50,800 bases of DNA, taken from Micromonospora sp. HK10 (GTDB lineage Bacteria; Actinomycetota; Actinomycetes; Mycobacteriales; Micromonosporaceae). The DNA is taken from contig NZ_KQ058856.1 in the NCBI RefSeq assembly GCF_000982955.1, positions 1 through 50,800 on the forward strand, written 5' to 3'. Below are positions 7,414-15,354 of this stretch, in pieces. Under the pieces are notes generated by a model that had not been told where the DNA came from, ran no database searches, and worked only from the letters and a program-made list of their open reading frames with translations. Position 1 is the stretch's first letter. Each line of letters opens with the position of its first letter. Made by a program: the position numbers and the translations under genes.

Positions 7414-8234
7414 CTCCGCCGCGCACCGTGGTGCGCCGCGACGGCGGTCTCTACGCCCTGGAGCGGGCCCTGCAACGGCGGGGCTTCCGGCACGTGGCGG
7501 GGGCCGACGAGGCCGGCCGGGGGGCCTGCGCCGGCCCGCTGGTGGCTGCCGCCGCGGTGCTGCCGGAGGGGCGGCGCGGCGAGATCGACGAGCTGGCCGA
7601 CTCCAAGCTGCTCACCCCGGCGGCCCGGGAACGGGTCTACGACGAGGTGGTGGCGCGGGCGCTGGCGTACGCGGTGGTGGTCATCCCGGCCGAAGAGGTC
7701 GACGGTCGCGGGCTGCACGTGTGCAACCTGGCCGCCATGCGGCGGGCGCTGGCCTCGCTGACCACCCGCCCGGAGTACGTGCTGACCGATGGCTTCGGCG
7801 TCGACGGGCTGGACGTGCCGGGGCTGGCGGTCTGGAAGGGCGACCGGGTGGCCGCCTGCGTGGCGGCGGCGAGCGTGCTCGCCAAGGTCACCCGGGATCG
7901 GATCATGGTGGAGTTGGACGGGCGGTACCCGGGCTACGGCTTCGCCGAGCACAAGGGCTACATCACCCCCGAGCACACCGCCGCGTTGCGGGAGCGGGGG
8001 CCCTGCCGGGAGCACCGCTTCTCGTACGTGAACGTGGCGGCCGTCTCGGGCCGGGACGGCCGGCCGCCCCGGGCGCGGCGGCCGGTGGTCGGTGGCGGGG
8101 CGGCTGAGGGCCCGGACACGCCGATGGAGCGCTCCGGCGCGCCAGGGAGTACCGTCGGCGTGGCGTTGGGCGAGCAGCCGCGACCCCCGGCACCGGTGGG
8201 GGAAGATGTGGTCATGGAAGGCGGAGTGCGATGA
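7407..8234 (+). CDS. rnhB: Ribonuclease HII
   Basis: Removes ribonucleotides from DNA and degrades RNA in RNA-DNA hybrids. The catalytic acidic residues are visible in GADEAGRGACAGPL, in TDGFGVDG and in KVTRDRIM; the GHKGY-like motif reads EHKGYITPEH. The domain ends near residue 210, and about 60 further residues (Arg/Pro/Gly-rich) extend to the stop, longer than typical RNase HII. The GTG at 7407 gives 275 residues and overlaps the NUDIX gene; longer in-frame starts would run through that gene. Its stop overlaps the next ATG (ATGA). Confidence 0.95.
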   Translation: MLTPPRTVVRRDGGLYALERALQRRGFRHVAGADEAGRGACAGPLVAAAAVLPEGRRGEIDELADSKLLTPAARERVYDEVVARALAYAVVVIPAEEVDGRGLHVCNLAAMRRALASLTTRPEYVLTDGFGVDGLDVPGLAVWKGDRVAACVAAASVLAKVTRDRIMVELDGRYPGYGFAEHKGYITPEHTAALRERGPCREHRFSYVNVAAVSGRDGRPPRARRPVVGGGAAEGPDTPMERSGAPGSTVGVALGEQPRPPAPVGEDVVMEGGVR

Positions 8235-8554
8235 GCGCGGAAGATCTCGAGAAGTACGAGACCGAGATGGAGCTGCAGCTCTACCGGGAGTACCGCGACA
8301 TTGTCCGCCAGTTCTCCTACGTGGTGGAGACCGAGCGCCGCTTCTATCTGGCGAACCAGGTCGACCTGCACGTGCGCAACTCCGACGGCGAGGTCTACTT
8401 CGAGGTCGAGATGCACGACGCCTGGGTGTGGGACATGTACCGTCCGGCGCGGTTCGTGAAGAATGTCCGGGTGATGACCTTCAAGGACGTCAACGTCGAA
8501 GAGCTCGAAAAGCCCGACATTTCGCTTCCCGCAGATTCCGGATTCGGCGGCTGA
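8231..8554 (+). CDS. DUF2469 family protein
   Basis: A 107-residue acidic protein beginning MSAEDLEKYETEMELQLYRE. DUF2469 proteins are conserved in Actinobacteria next to rnhB, and their function is unknown. The conserved aromatic stretch (VEMHDAWVWDMYRPARFVK) is intact. It overlaps rnhB by four bases, so it is translated as part of that operon. No signal peptide or membrane segment is present. Confidence 0.92.
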   Translation: MSAEDLEKYETEMELQLYREYRDIVRQFSYVVETERRFYLANQVDLHVRNSDGEVYFEVEMHDAWVWDMYRPARFVKNVRVMTFKDVNVEELEKPDISLPADSGFGG

Positions 8555-8555
8555 T

Positions 8556-8580
8556 CCGGCCGTCCCGGCCCGGCGGCCGG
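8556..8580. terminator. Possible short hairpin between convergent genes
   Basis: CCGGCC (8556-8561) and GGCCGG (8575-8580) can pair just after the DUF2469 stop, in the gap before the convergent methyltransferase gene. The stem is short and no T-run follows. Confidence 0.3.
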
Positions 8581-8669
8581 ACACCGCCGCCACCACGTCG
8601 ACCCGCCGCACCCGGTTCTTGGCCGCCCCCACCCGGCGCCACGGTGGCCAGACGGGCTGCGGTCGTCCG

Positions 8670-9299
8670 CTAACGCACGAACTCGAACATGGTGGCGCCG
8701 GCCGGCAACGGGCGGGGCGTCCCGGTGAAGCGGTGCGCGCCCACCCCGACCCCGTCCGCCGGGCTGCTCACCGCGACCGGTTCGAAGCCCTCCTCGGCGA
8801 ACCACGCGCAGATGGTGGGCACCAGGTCCGGCTCGTCGCGGTGCCGCGTCCAGAGGACCGTTCCGCCGGTGGCGCAGAGCGCGGCGCAGTGCCGGACCGT
8901 GTTCCGGATGTCCGCGTCGACGATGTTGCCGAAGATGCCGCAGGCCAGCACCAGGTGCGCCGGCGCCAGGTCCGCGTACTGGTCGGTGCGCGCGGCGTCG
9001 CCGACCACCACCTCCACCCGGCTCAGGCCGGCCTCGGCGGCGAACCGCCGGGCCACCTCGGCGTTGCGCGGGTCCAGCTCGACCAGGCGCGCGGTCACGT
9101 CGTCACGGCGGGGATGGTTGGCGAGCACCGGCAGCAGGTCCGACCCCTGGCCGGCGCAGAGACTGACCGCCCGCAGCGGACCGGCCGGGGCGCTGTCCAG
9201 GGCCGCCCGGACCTGGTCGCGCACCTCCGCCAGGCGCCGGGACAGCGCCGAGTCCGGCTGGTCGTAGTCGGCGTGCCAGGCGTACCAGTCCGTCGTCAC
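8670..9299 (-). CDS. SAM-dependent class I methyltransferase
   Basis: A 209-residue protein with a Rossmann-fold SAM-binding region. Motif I-like VSLCAGQGSDLLPVL appears at about residues 52-66, an acidic residue ends the second strand (LVELDPRNAEVA), and VVVGDAARTDQYADLAPAHL and LVLACGIFGNI follow. The GTG at 9299 (MTTDWYAWHADYD) was chosen because upstream in-frame sequence is Arg/Gly-rich and lacks domain character. Substrate is unknown; small molecule is more likely than nucleic acid given its size. It is divergent from the M23 gene and convergent with DUF2469. Confidence 0.8.
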   Translation of the reverse strand: MTTDWYAWHADYDQPDSALSRRLAEVRDQVRAALDSAPAGPLRAVSLCAGQGSDLLPVLANHPRRDDVTARLVELDPRNAEVARRFAAEAGLSRVEVVVGDAARTDQYADLAPAHLVLACGIFGNIVDADIRNTVRHCAALCATGGTVLWTRHRDEPDLVPTICAWFAEEGFEPVAVSSPADGVGVGAHRFTGTPRPLPAGATMFEFVR

Positions 9300-9348
9300 C
9301 CGGCCAGCATAGGCCCGGTCCCGTAGCAGATCTGCCCCGTGCGCGGGG

Positions 9349-9378
9349 CACCGTCCACAGCTCGACCACCGTCCACAG
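9349..9378. repeat. Direct repeat CACCGTCCACAG, DnaA-box-like
   Basis: CACCGTCCACAG occurs at 9349-9360 and again at 9367-9378, 18 bases apart, in the divergent gap between the methyltransferase and M23 genes. The GTCCACA core resembles the actinobacterial DnaA box TTGTCCACA with two mismatches. A regulatory or DnaA-titrating role is possible but unsupported. Confidence 0.5.
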
Positions 9379-9430
9379 GGATCACCGCCGGCGCTGGCGG
9401 GACGGGTCGGCCCGCCGGCAGGCTGCCGGC

Positions 9431-10075
9431 GTGTGGACCTCACCGTCGGGGCGGCTGACCGCCGCCGGATGCCTGCTGCTCGCCCTGCACCTCACCGGTC
9501 CGGCCGTCACGCCGGCCGTCGGCGTTGCGGCGGCCGGGCCGGCGCCGGGAGCCGGTGAGCCGGGAGCGGCGTCGTCGGCACCGGGTGTCGGCGGGGCCGG
9601 CGGATACCACCCCGCCCCGGCCGACGGACCCTTGTGGACGGCCGCGGTGTGGCCGCTCGCCGGCCCGCCCCGGCCGGTACGCCGGTTCGACCCGCCGCCG
9701 CAGCCGTGGCTGCCCGGCCACCGGGGAGTGGACCTGGCCGCCGCGCCGGGTGCGGAGGTCCGTGCCGCCGTCGCCGGGACGGTCCTCTTCGCCGGCCCGG
9801 TGGCCGGGCGTCCGGTGGTCACCGTGGGGCACGCCGGTGGGCTGCGCACCACCTACGAGCCGGTCCGACCCGGGCTGCCGGCCGGTGCCCGGGTCGCCGC
9901 CGGTACGCCGATCGGTGTGCTGCTCGCCGGCCACCCCGGCTGCCCGGCGTCGGCCTGCCTGCACTGGGGTCTGCGCCGGGGCGAGGACTACCTGGACCCG
10001 CTCGCCCTGCTCGGCCTCGGGCCGGTCCGCCTGCTGCCGGTGGACCCGGCGCCGTCCCTCGGGCCGGCCCGGTGA
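9431..10075 (+). CDS. Secreted M23-fold peptidase, possibly inactive
   Basis: A 214-residue protein with an N-terminal signal peptide or anchor (hydrophobic residues about 8-35), an Ala/Gly/Pro linker, and a LytM/M23 domain from about residue 75. HRGVD supplies the His and Asp zinc ligands and LHWGLR the last His. The first His of the usual HxH is Cys here (CLHW), and the usual catalytic His after the Tyr reads TTYEPV. These losses suggest either a degenerate EnvC-like activator or an altered mechanism. The GTG start is ambiguous. The stop codon lies in the first copy of a 60-bp tandem repeat. Confidence 0.82.
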   Translation: MWTSPSGRLTAAGCLLLALHLTGPAVTPAVGVAAAGPAPGAGEPGAASSAPGVGGAGGYHPAPADGPLWTAAVWPLAGPPRPVRRFDPPPQPWLPGHRGVDLAAAPGAEVRAAVAGTVLFAGPVAGRPVVTVGHAGGLRTTYEPVRPGLPAGARVAAGTPIGVLLAGHPGCPASACLHWGLRRGEDYLDPLALLGLGPVRLLPVDPAPSLGPAR

Positions 10076-10271
10076 GCGGCCGCTCAGCACAGGCTTGCGG
10101 GTCGGGTCGGCACCGTCCCTCGGCCGGCCCGGTGAGCGGCCGACCGGCAGGCTTGCGGGTCGGCTCGGCACCGTCCCTCGGGCCGGCCCGGTGAGCGCTC
10201 GCCTGGCAGGCTTTCGGGTCGGCCCGTCGCCGTCCCCTGGGTCGTCCGGTGAGTGACCGCTCAGGCCTGGG
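10052..10271. repeat. Tandem repeat of about 60 bp, four copies
   Basis: Units beginning CCGTCCCTCGGGCCGGCC start at 10052, 10113, 10171 and 10230 (the last diverged), giving periods of 61, 58 and 59 bases. Each unit contains GGTGAGCG followed by a variable part and a GCAGGCTTGCGGGTCGG-like part; the first copy contains the palindrome GAGCGGCCGCTC. The array begins inside the M23 3' end and runs into the end of the convergent aminotransferase gene, so it is the shared 3' region of two genes. Confidence 0.85.
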
Positions 10272-11442
10272 CGAGCAGCGTGGGCAGGCGGATCGCCAAC
10301 CGGTCGTACTCCTCCGGCGTGTTGTAGACCTGGCCGCAGAGGCGCAGCCAACCCCGGCCGTGCCAGCCGGCCACGGAGACCTCGGCGCCGAGCCGCTCCG
10401 CGATCCTGGCGCGCAGCTCGTGTGCCGCGTCGATGGTGGTGGCCACGCCGGCCGGCAGCGGGACCAGTCGCATGGCCACCGTCGGCCCGCCCGGGTCCGG
10501 CAGGTCGGCCGGCGCCACCCCGAGCGCGTCCCCGACCACCCGCTGCCCGTACGCGGCCAGCGCGGCGTTGTGCGCGCGCACCCGGTCGACGCCGAGGCTG
10601 CGCAGGGTGAACAGGCCCGCCGGGGCGGCCAGCCAGCCGGTGTAGTCCAGCGTGGCCTGCCATTCGACCCGGGCGGGGAAGCCGCCCTGCTGCTCCCAGG
10701 AGACGACCAGCGGCTGGATGCGCTCCCGCCACGGCTCGCTCACCACGAGCGCGGCGGTGCCGCGCGGCGCGTACGCCCACTTGTGCAGGTTGCCCACCCA
10801 GAAGTCGGCACCGATCGAGGCCACGTTGACCGGCAGCATCCCCGGCGCGTGCGCGGCGTCGACCAGCACCGGCACGCCCCGCTCACGGGCCACCCCGACG
10901 ATCGCGGCGGTCGGGAACAGCTTGGCGGTGGGTGAGGTGAGCTGATCGACGATCAGCAGCCGGGTACGCCCCGGGCGCAGGCCGGCCCGGACGATCTCGA
11001 CGATCTCCTCGTCACCCGCGTCCAGCGGCACCGCCAGGCAGCGGTGCGTCGCGCCGGTGCGCGCGCACTCCCGCTCCACGGCGAAGGCGACCGCGCCGTA
11101 CCCGTGGTCGGTGGTCAGCACCTCGTCGCCGGCGCGCAGGCCGAGCGACTGGAGCACCACGGCGACGCCGGTGGTGGCGTTGCCCACCAGGGCGGTGCCG
11201 CCCGGGTCGGCACCCAGGAACGTGGCCAGATGTCGCCGGGTGTGGGCGATCCGCTCCACCAGGCCCTGGGTGAAGAAGCGCAGCGGGTTCGCCTCCATCT
11301 CGTCACGCAGCCGCTGCTGGGCCCGCTGCACGCCGATCGGCACCGCACCGAACGCGCCATGATTGAGATAGCTGACCGATGGATCGAGGGAGAAGAGCAG
11401 CCGAGCCCCGGGAATCGGCTCGGGTGGCCGCGGAACGGTCAT
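10261..11442 (-). CDS. PLP-dependent class V aminotransferase-fold enzyme (isopenicillin N epimerase-like)
   Basis: A 393-residue fold-type I PLP enzyme. The PLP lysine lies in FWVGNLHKWAYAPRGTAAL, the cofactor Asp in VLVDAAHAPGM, and SYLNHGAFG is the N-terminal substrate segment. This resembles the isopenicillin N epimerase-like/cysteine desulfurase-like branch; the family name does not imply beta-lactam synthesis and no such genes are nearby. The actual reaction (epimerase, desulfurase or lyase) cannot be told. It starts at ATG 11442. Its 3' end abuts the 60-bp tandem repeat. It lies downstream of and on the same strand as the xerC-like gene, with 55 bases between. Confidence 0.87.
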   Translation of the reverse strand: MTVPRPPEPIPGARLLFSLDPSVSYLNHGAFGAVPIGVQRAQQRLRDEMEANPLRFFTQGLVERIAHTRRHLATFLGADPGGTALVGNATTGVAVVLQSLGLRAGDEVLTTDHGYGAVAFAVERECARTGATHRCLAVPLDAGDEEIVEIVRAGLRPGRTRLLIVDQLTSPTAKLFPTAAIVGVARERGVPVLVDAAHAPGMLPVNVASIGADFWVGNLHKWAYAPRGTAALVVSEPWRERIQPLVVSWEQQGGFPARVEWQATLDYTGWLAAPAGLFTLRSLGVDRVRAHNAALAAYGQRVVGDALGVAPADLPDPGGPTVAMRLVPLPAGVATTIDAAHELRARIAERLGAEVSVAGWHGRGWLRLCGQVYNTPEEYDRLAIRLPTLLAQA

Positions 11443-11497
11443 CCGCCGATCGTAGCCCTTCGTGGATCATCAACTTGGGGTTCTCCCAGGTCGTCCG

Positions 11498-12517
11498 TCA
11501 GGCGCGCGGATGCGCCTGTCGGTACGCCGCCCGTAGCCGCTCCACCGACACATGGGTGTAGATCTGCGTGCTGGCCAGCGAGGAGTGGCCCAGCAGCTCC
11601 TGCACCGCCCGCAGGTCCGCGCCGCCCTCCAGCAGGTGGGTCGCGGCCGAGTGGCGCAGTGCGTGCGGGGTGGTCCGGGGCAGGCCGGCGGCCTCGGCGT
11701 ACCCGGCGACGATCCGCCGGGCCGTGGTCGGGTTGAGCCGTCCGCCCCGGGCCCCCAGCAACAGCGCCCCGCCCGAGGCGGGACCGGCCACGGCCGGCCG
11801 GCCCCGGCTGAGCCACTCGTCCAGCGCGCGCTGGGCGGGCACCCCGTACGGGACGGTCCGCTCCCGACCACCCTTGCCGAGCACCCGGATCACCCGCCTT
11901 GCGTGGTCCACGTCGGCGACGTTCACGCCGCACGCCTCGCTGATCCGTACGCCGGTGGCGTAGAGGAGTTCGAGCAGCAGCCGGTCCCGCAGCAGCACCG
12001 CCTCCTCGGCCGGCCCGAGCGGGCGGTCCGCACCGCGGCGGAAGCCGGCCGGCTCGGGGACGGTGCGGTCCGCCGCCGGCGGGACGTGCCGGTCCGGCAT
12101 GGCCATCAGGGCGGCGGCCTGGTCGGCGCGGAGCACGCTGGGCAGTTCCCGGTGTGCCTTCGGGCTGGCCAGTGCGGCGCCCACATCGCTGCCGAGCAGG
12201 CCCGCCCGGTGCGCCCAGGCGCTGAACGTGCGGGCGGAGGCGGCCCGGCGGGCCAGTGACGTGCGGGCGATGCCCGTCGTGCGCTGCCGCGCCAGCCAAC
12301 TGCGCAGCACCGTCAGGTCCAGCTCCGACAGGTCCGCACAGCCCATCCGCGTCGCGTGGTCGAGCAGCGAGACCACGTCGCCGACGTACGCCCGGACGGT
12401 GTGCGCGGAGCGGTTGCGGACCCGGGCCAGGTGGTCGGCGAAGTCGTCCACCGCCTCCCGCATGGCCGGCGGCAGCCCTTGGTGCAGGTCCCGGGTGCCC
12501 GGCCGGCCGCTACTCAC
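11498..12517 (-). CDS. xerC: Tyrosine recombinase XerC/XerD
   Basis: Resolves chromosome dimers at dif by strand exchange. The 339-residue product has a SAM-like N-terminal core-binding domain (DFADHLARVRNRSAHTVRAY) and a catalytic domain carrying all conserved residues: Arg in YATGVRISEA, Lys in GKGGRERTVP, His and Arg in HALRHSAATHL, His in LGHSSLASTQ and the Tyr nucleophile in IYTHVSVERL. GTG at 12517 gives a normal length; MREAVDDF at 12460 is an alternative start. An Arg/Pro-rich insert at about residues 145-170 is longer than in E. coli. Flanks show no phage or transposon genes, so a chromosomal Xer role is more likely than an integrase. Confidence 0.9.
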   Translation of the reverse strand: MSSGRPGTRDLHQGLPPAMREAVDDFADHLARVRNRSAHTVRAYVGDVVSLLDHATRMGCADLSELDLTVLRSWLARQRTTGIARTSLARRAASARTFSAWAHRAGLLGSDVGAALASPKAHRELPSVLRADQAAALMAMPDRHVPPAADRTVPEPAGFRRGADRPLGPAEEAVLLRDRLLLELLYATGVRISEACGVNVADVDHARRVIRVLGKGGRERTVPYGVPAQRALDEWLSRGRPAVAGPASGGALLLGARGGRLNPTTARRIVAGYAEAAGLPRTTPHALRHSAATHLLEGGADLRAVQELLGHSSLASTQIYTHVSVERLRAAYRQAHPRA

Positions 12518-13048
12518 CGGTCCCGCCCGGCCGTCGAGATCGGGCTCGCCGCCGCCGCGGGGCCGGCCCGCCCCGGTCGCGGTACGCCGGGAACCGGGCG
12601 GACCCTGCTGGCGGTGGACACCGACCCAGCCTACGACGTGGCCACCCGGCGGGCGGGTCACCGGGCGGGCGGGTCACCGGGTGGGCCGGCCAATGGGTGA
12701 GCTGGCCCCGGTGGATGGGCGCCCGCGGTTGGATCACCGCACCGCGCGGCGTTACCGGGGCGGAGGCTGCCCGGTGGGCGAATACCGGGGTGGCTCGTTC
12801 CCGGGGCTGGCTGAACGGGGCCTGGACAGGGGAAACTGTTCCTACGAAATGGACGGTGGTCGCGGATCGGGCCGCCAGCGGGAGCCGGATCGGTACCGCT
12901 GCCGACGCAGGCATCTGCTCAGTCGGGGCGGCTGAAGCGGTGCATAACGCCGGACGCCCCCGGGCGGCGGCGCGGAAGGGTGATTGGCGAGTCGGACGGT
13001 GCGGGCGTCGAGCCGCAGGGCGGGCGCCGACGGGAGGAGGGACCGGAC
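12518..13048. other. 531-bp gap without a convincing gene
   Basis: Open frames exist on both strands but their translations are Arg/Pro/Gly-rich and unlike proteins. The gap holds two near-identical GCGGGTCACCGGG units around 12653-12682. The GGGAGGAGGG at about 13031-13041 serves as the ribosome binding site of the next gene. Both flanking genes read outwards, so at least one promoter must lie here, but none is clear. Confidence 0.6.
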
Positions 13049-13390
13049 GTGGGTGTGGATGCCGTCCTCTACCGGCAGGTGCGTGCGGGGCCGCCTCGCC
13101 GCCCACCGTCCTACGTCGCGACCGAGACGGTGGCCGATCCGGACGACGTGCTCCTGGACCTGCTCAAGCGGGTGCGCGGCGGGGGACGTACGCCGCTGCT
13201 GGACCGCGTCGACCCGCTCGGCGAGCTGGTGGTCGGCGTCGACTCGGCGCCGCAGTTGCTCGACGAGCTGCGCTGCCTCATGGAGGCGGCCCGGGTACCG
13301 GCGGAGACCGAGCGGATCCGGCGGCTCGCCCTGCTCGTCAGACGCTGCCTGAACGGCCGGGATGTCGAGATCCGCTTCGAGGGCGACTGA
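13049..13390 (+). CDS. Small conserved-looking protein of unknown function
   Basis: A 113-residue protein starting at GTG with a strong GGAGG ribosome binding site 8-12 bases upstream. The C-terminal two thirds are helix-forming and acidic/basic patterned: DPDDVLLDLLKRVRGGGRTPLLDRVDP, then LLDELRCLMEAARVPAETER. I do not recognise a family. There is no signal peptide, membrane segment or metal motif. It stands alone, divergent from xerC and 156 bases ahead of the suppressor-of-fused gene. Confidence 0.7.
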   Translation: MGVDAVLYRQVRAGPPRRPPSYVATETVADPDDVLLDLLKRVRGGGRTPLLDRVDPLGELVVGVDSAPQLLDELRCLMEAARVPAETERIRRLALLVRRCLNGRDVEIRFEGD

Positions 13391-13400
13391 TCCCCACCAT

Positions 13401-13480
13401 GGCGTGCCGGGCACTGCGGCGTGCCGGCCACCGGTGGCGTGCCGCGCACTGCGGCCTGCTGGGCACTGCGGCGCTCCGGC
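13401..13480. repeat. Short imperfect tandem repeats (GGGCACTGCGGC)
   Basis: The 12-mer GGGCACTGCGGC, or CGCACTGCGGC, recurs three times between the small unknown gene and the next CDS. The first unit contains the palindrome GTGCCGGGCAC. It may act as a terminator-like or mutation-prone spacer. Confidence 0.55.
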
Positions 13481-13546
13481 GACGCCCTCCGATTTCCGCC
13501 CGGCGGAGCGGGTAGCCTCCGGCAACGAGATCGGAATGGGGCGATC

Positions 13547-14149
13547 ATGCGGAAATTCGGTCGACCGACGGCGGCATCGGGAGAGGTCGACCGGCACCTG
13601 CGCCGGTTCCTCGGCACGCCCTTCAGCACCCTCGACGAGGAACTGCCCGACGGGGCGCCGATCCGGCTGCACGGCTTCGCCGAGGTCCCGTTCGACGGTC
13701 AGGTGACCCTGGCCACCGATGGGCTGGCCGCGCTCGCCCGGCAGCGCGGCTGGGCCCGGCCGGACGGCTACGCCCAGGAGTTGGTCTTCGTCCTGGATGG
13801 CCGGTTCATGGGCCCCGAGCTGCTGGACTTCGTGATGTCCTGCGCGGTGCGCTACGCCCAGCAGGCGCGGCTGCTCGCCTGGGAGGAACCGGTCCGGCTG
13901 GACCTCGAGGTGCCGCTCAGCACCGGGATGCGGTTCCTGCTGCCGACCCCGGCGGCGCTGTTCGACGAGGACTTCCAGTTCGTGACCGCCCCGACCGGTG
14001 AGACGAACTTCTGCCTGCTGGTGCCCGCGTACGAGGTGGAGGCCGAGTTCCTGGCGGCCAAGGGACCGGAGCAGCTCTACGACGCCCTGGAGGAGCAGGA
14101 CGTCGACGTCTCGGACCTGCGCCGGGCGCCACTGCGGTCGGGAGCCTGA
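13547..14149 (+). CDS. Suppressor-of-fused (SUFU) domain protein
   Basis: A 200-residue cytoplasmic protein starting MRKFGRPTAASG. The domain runs over most of the length, with YAQELVFVLDGRFMGPELLD, a long helix with CAVRYAQQARLLAWEEPV, and the C-terminal TNFCLLVPAYEVEAEFLAAKG and LYDALEEQDVDVSDLRR typical of bacterial SUFU proteins. In animals SUFU regulates Hedgehog signalling. In bacteria it is a widespread small domain of unknown role, found as an immunity-like or stand-alone protein. No toxin gene lies next to it here. Confidence 0.75.
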   Translation: MRKFGRPTAASGEVDRHLRRFLGTPFSTLDEELPDGAPIRLHGFAEVPFDGQVTLATDGLAALARQRGWARPDGYAQELVFVLDGRFMGPELLDFVMSCAVRYAQQARLLAWEEPVRLDLEVPLSTGMRFLLPTPAALFDEDFQFVTAPTGETNFCLLVPAYEVEAEFLAAKGPEQLYDALEEQDVDVSDLRRAPLRSGA

Positions 14150-14169
14150 CGCCGCCACCACGAGCCGGC

Positions 14170-15354
14170 TCACTTTCGGCCGCCGGACGGTGTCGGGGCC
14201 AGCGCGTACCCGTCGTCGCGGCGGACCACCAGGGACAACTCCTCCAGCATGGACAGCTTCCGCATGGCGGTACGCAGGTCGACCCCGGCCCGGGCCGCGA
14301 CGGCCTCCAGCGCGAGCGGTCTGCGCCGGGGCAGCGCCTCGAGCACCTGGGTCGCCGCGTCGTCGAGGCCGTCGCGGAGGCGCTCCGGGGCCCGGTCCGG
14401 CGGCGCCAGGTCGGCGCCGATCCGGCCCACCTCCTCCAGCACGTGCGCGACCCCGGTGACCAGCCGGGTACGGGGCTCGTCGCGCAGCAACCGGTGCGCG
14501 CCGACGGACATGGCCGAGGTGACCGGGCCCGGCACCACCATCCCGGTGCGCAGGACGCCGATCGCCCGGTTCAACGTCTGGGTGGCCCCGCTGCGCGCCG
14601 CCGCCTCGACCAGCACGGTGCCGCGGGTGGCCGCCGCGATGACCCGGTTGCGGATGAGGAACCGGGGCCGCAGCGGCTCCGCGCCCGGCAGCCACTCGCT
14701 GACCAGCAGGCCGGTCTCGGCGATCCGGTCGAACAGCGCCGTGTTGCCCATCGGGTAGGGGCGGTCCAGTCCGCAGGCGAGCACCGCCACGGTCAGTCCG
14801 CCGGCGGTCAGCGCGCCCCGGTGCGCGGCGGAGTCGATGCCGAACGCGCCGCCGGAGACGACCGTCCAGTCCCGCTCGGCGAGCCCGTAGCCCAGTTCGG
14901 TGGCGACGTGCGTCCCGTACGGAGTGGCCGCCCGCGCCCCGACCACGGCCACCGACCGCTCGAAGGCCTGCCCCAGCGGCCAGGCGCCGCGCACCCAGAA
15001 GCAGAGCGGCGGAGCGGTCTCCAGATCGACCTTGCGGGCGGCCCCGGAGAGCTGGAGCCGAGTCAGGTGCGCGACCTGGTGCGGCCACTCGTCGTCGTGG
15101 GGGGTGACCAACCGGGCGCCGAGCCGTTCGGCGCGGGCCACCGCCTGCTCGGCGACCGCCCGCGCGTCGCCGCCGCTCGACCGGGCCGCCACGGTCGACC
15201 GCAGGGTCGAGTCCGCCGCGTCGCCGCGCAGCAGCAGGTCCAGCGCCGCGACCGCGCCGACCTCGTTGACCAGGTGGAAGACGGCCTGGGTGCCCGGCTC
15301 GGCCAGCCAGGTCAGGGCCACCCGGGCCAGCCGGTCCTCGTCGGTGCCGGTCAT
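14170..15354 (-). CDS. dprA: DNA-processing protein DprA (Smf)
   Basis: Loads RecA onto incoming single-stranded DNA in transformation, and is widespread even in species not known to be competent. The 394-residue protein has a Rossmann-like DprA domain: VAVVGARAATPYGTHVA, VVSGGAFGIDSAAHRGAL, VLACGLDRPYPMGN, SEWLPGAEPLRPRFLIRNR and LVEAAARSGA. The C-terminal about 70 residues (TQVLEALPRRRPLALEAVAA) form a winged-helix. Its ATG overlaps the yifB stop (TGATG), indicating coupling. Order yraN-yifB-dprA is conserved in Actinobacteria. Confidence 0.95.
   Translation of the reverse strand: MTGTDEDRLARVALTWLAEPGTQAVFHLVNEVGAVAALDLLLRGDAADSTLRSTVAARSSGGDARAVAEQAVARAERLGARLVTPHDDEWPHQVAHLTRLQLSGAARKVDLETAPPLCFWVRGAWPLGQAFERSVAVVGARAATPYGTHVATELGYGLAERDWTVVSGGAFGIDSAAHRGALTAGGLTVAVLACGLDRPYPMGNTALFDRIAETGLLVSEWLPGAEPLRPRFLIRNRVIAAATRGTVLVEAAARSGATQTLNRAIGVLRTGMVVPGPVTSAMSVGAHRLLRDEPRTRLVTGVAHVLEEVGRIGADLAPPDRAPERLRDGLDDAATQVLEALPRRRPLALEAVAARAGVDLRTAMRKLSMLEELSLVVRRDDGYALAPTPSGGRK

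Noticed and set aside
10261..11442. Beta-lactam synthesis gene (isopenicillin N epimerase)
   Set aside because: The family name is only by similarity; no NRPS or isopenicillin N synthase gene is present.
11498..12517. Integrase of a mobile element
   Set aside because: The full XerC/D residue set, normal length, and no attachment repeats, tRNA or other mobile genes nearby fit a chromosomal recombinase better.
12510..13106. A 198-codon minus-strand frame in the gap between xerC and the 13049 gene
   Set aside because: Pro/Arg-rich with no domain character and no ribosome binding site; third-position GC does not stand out.
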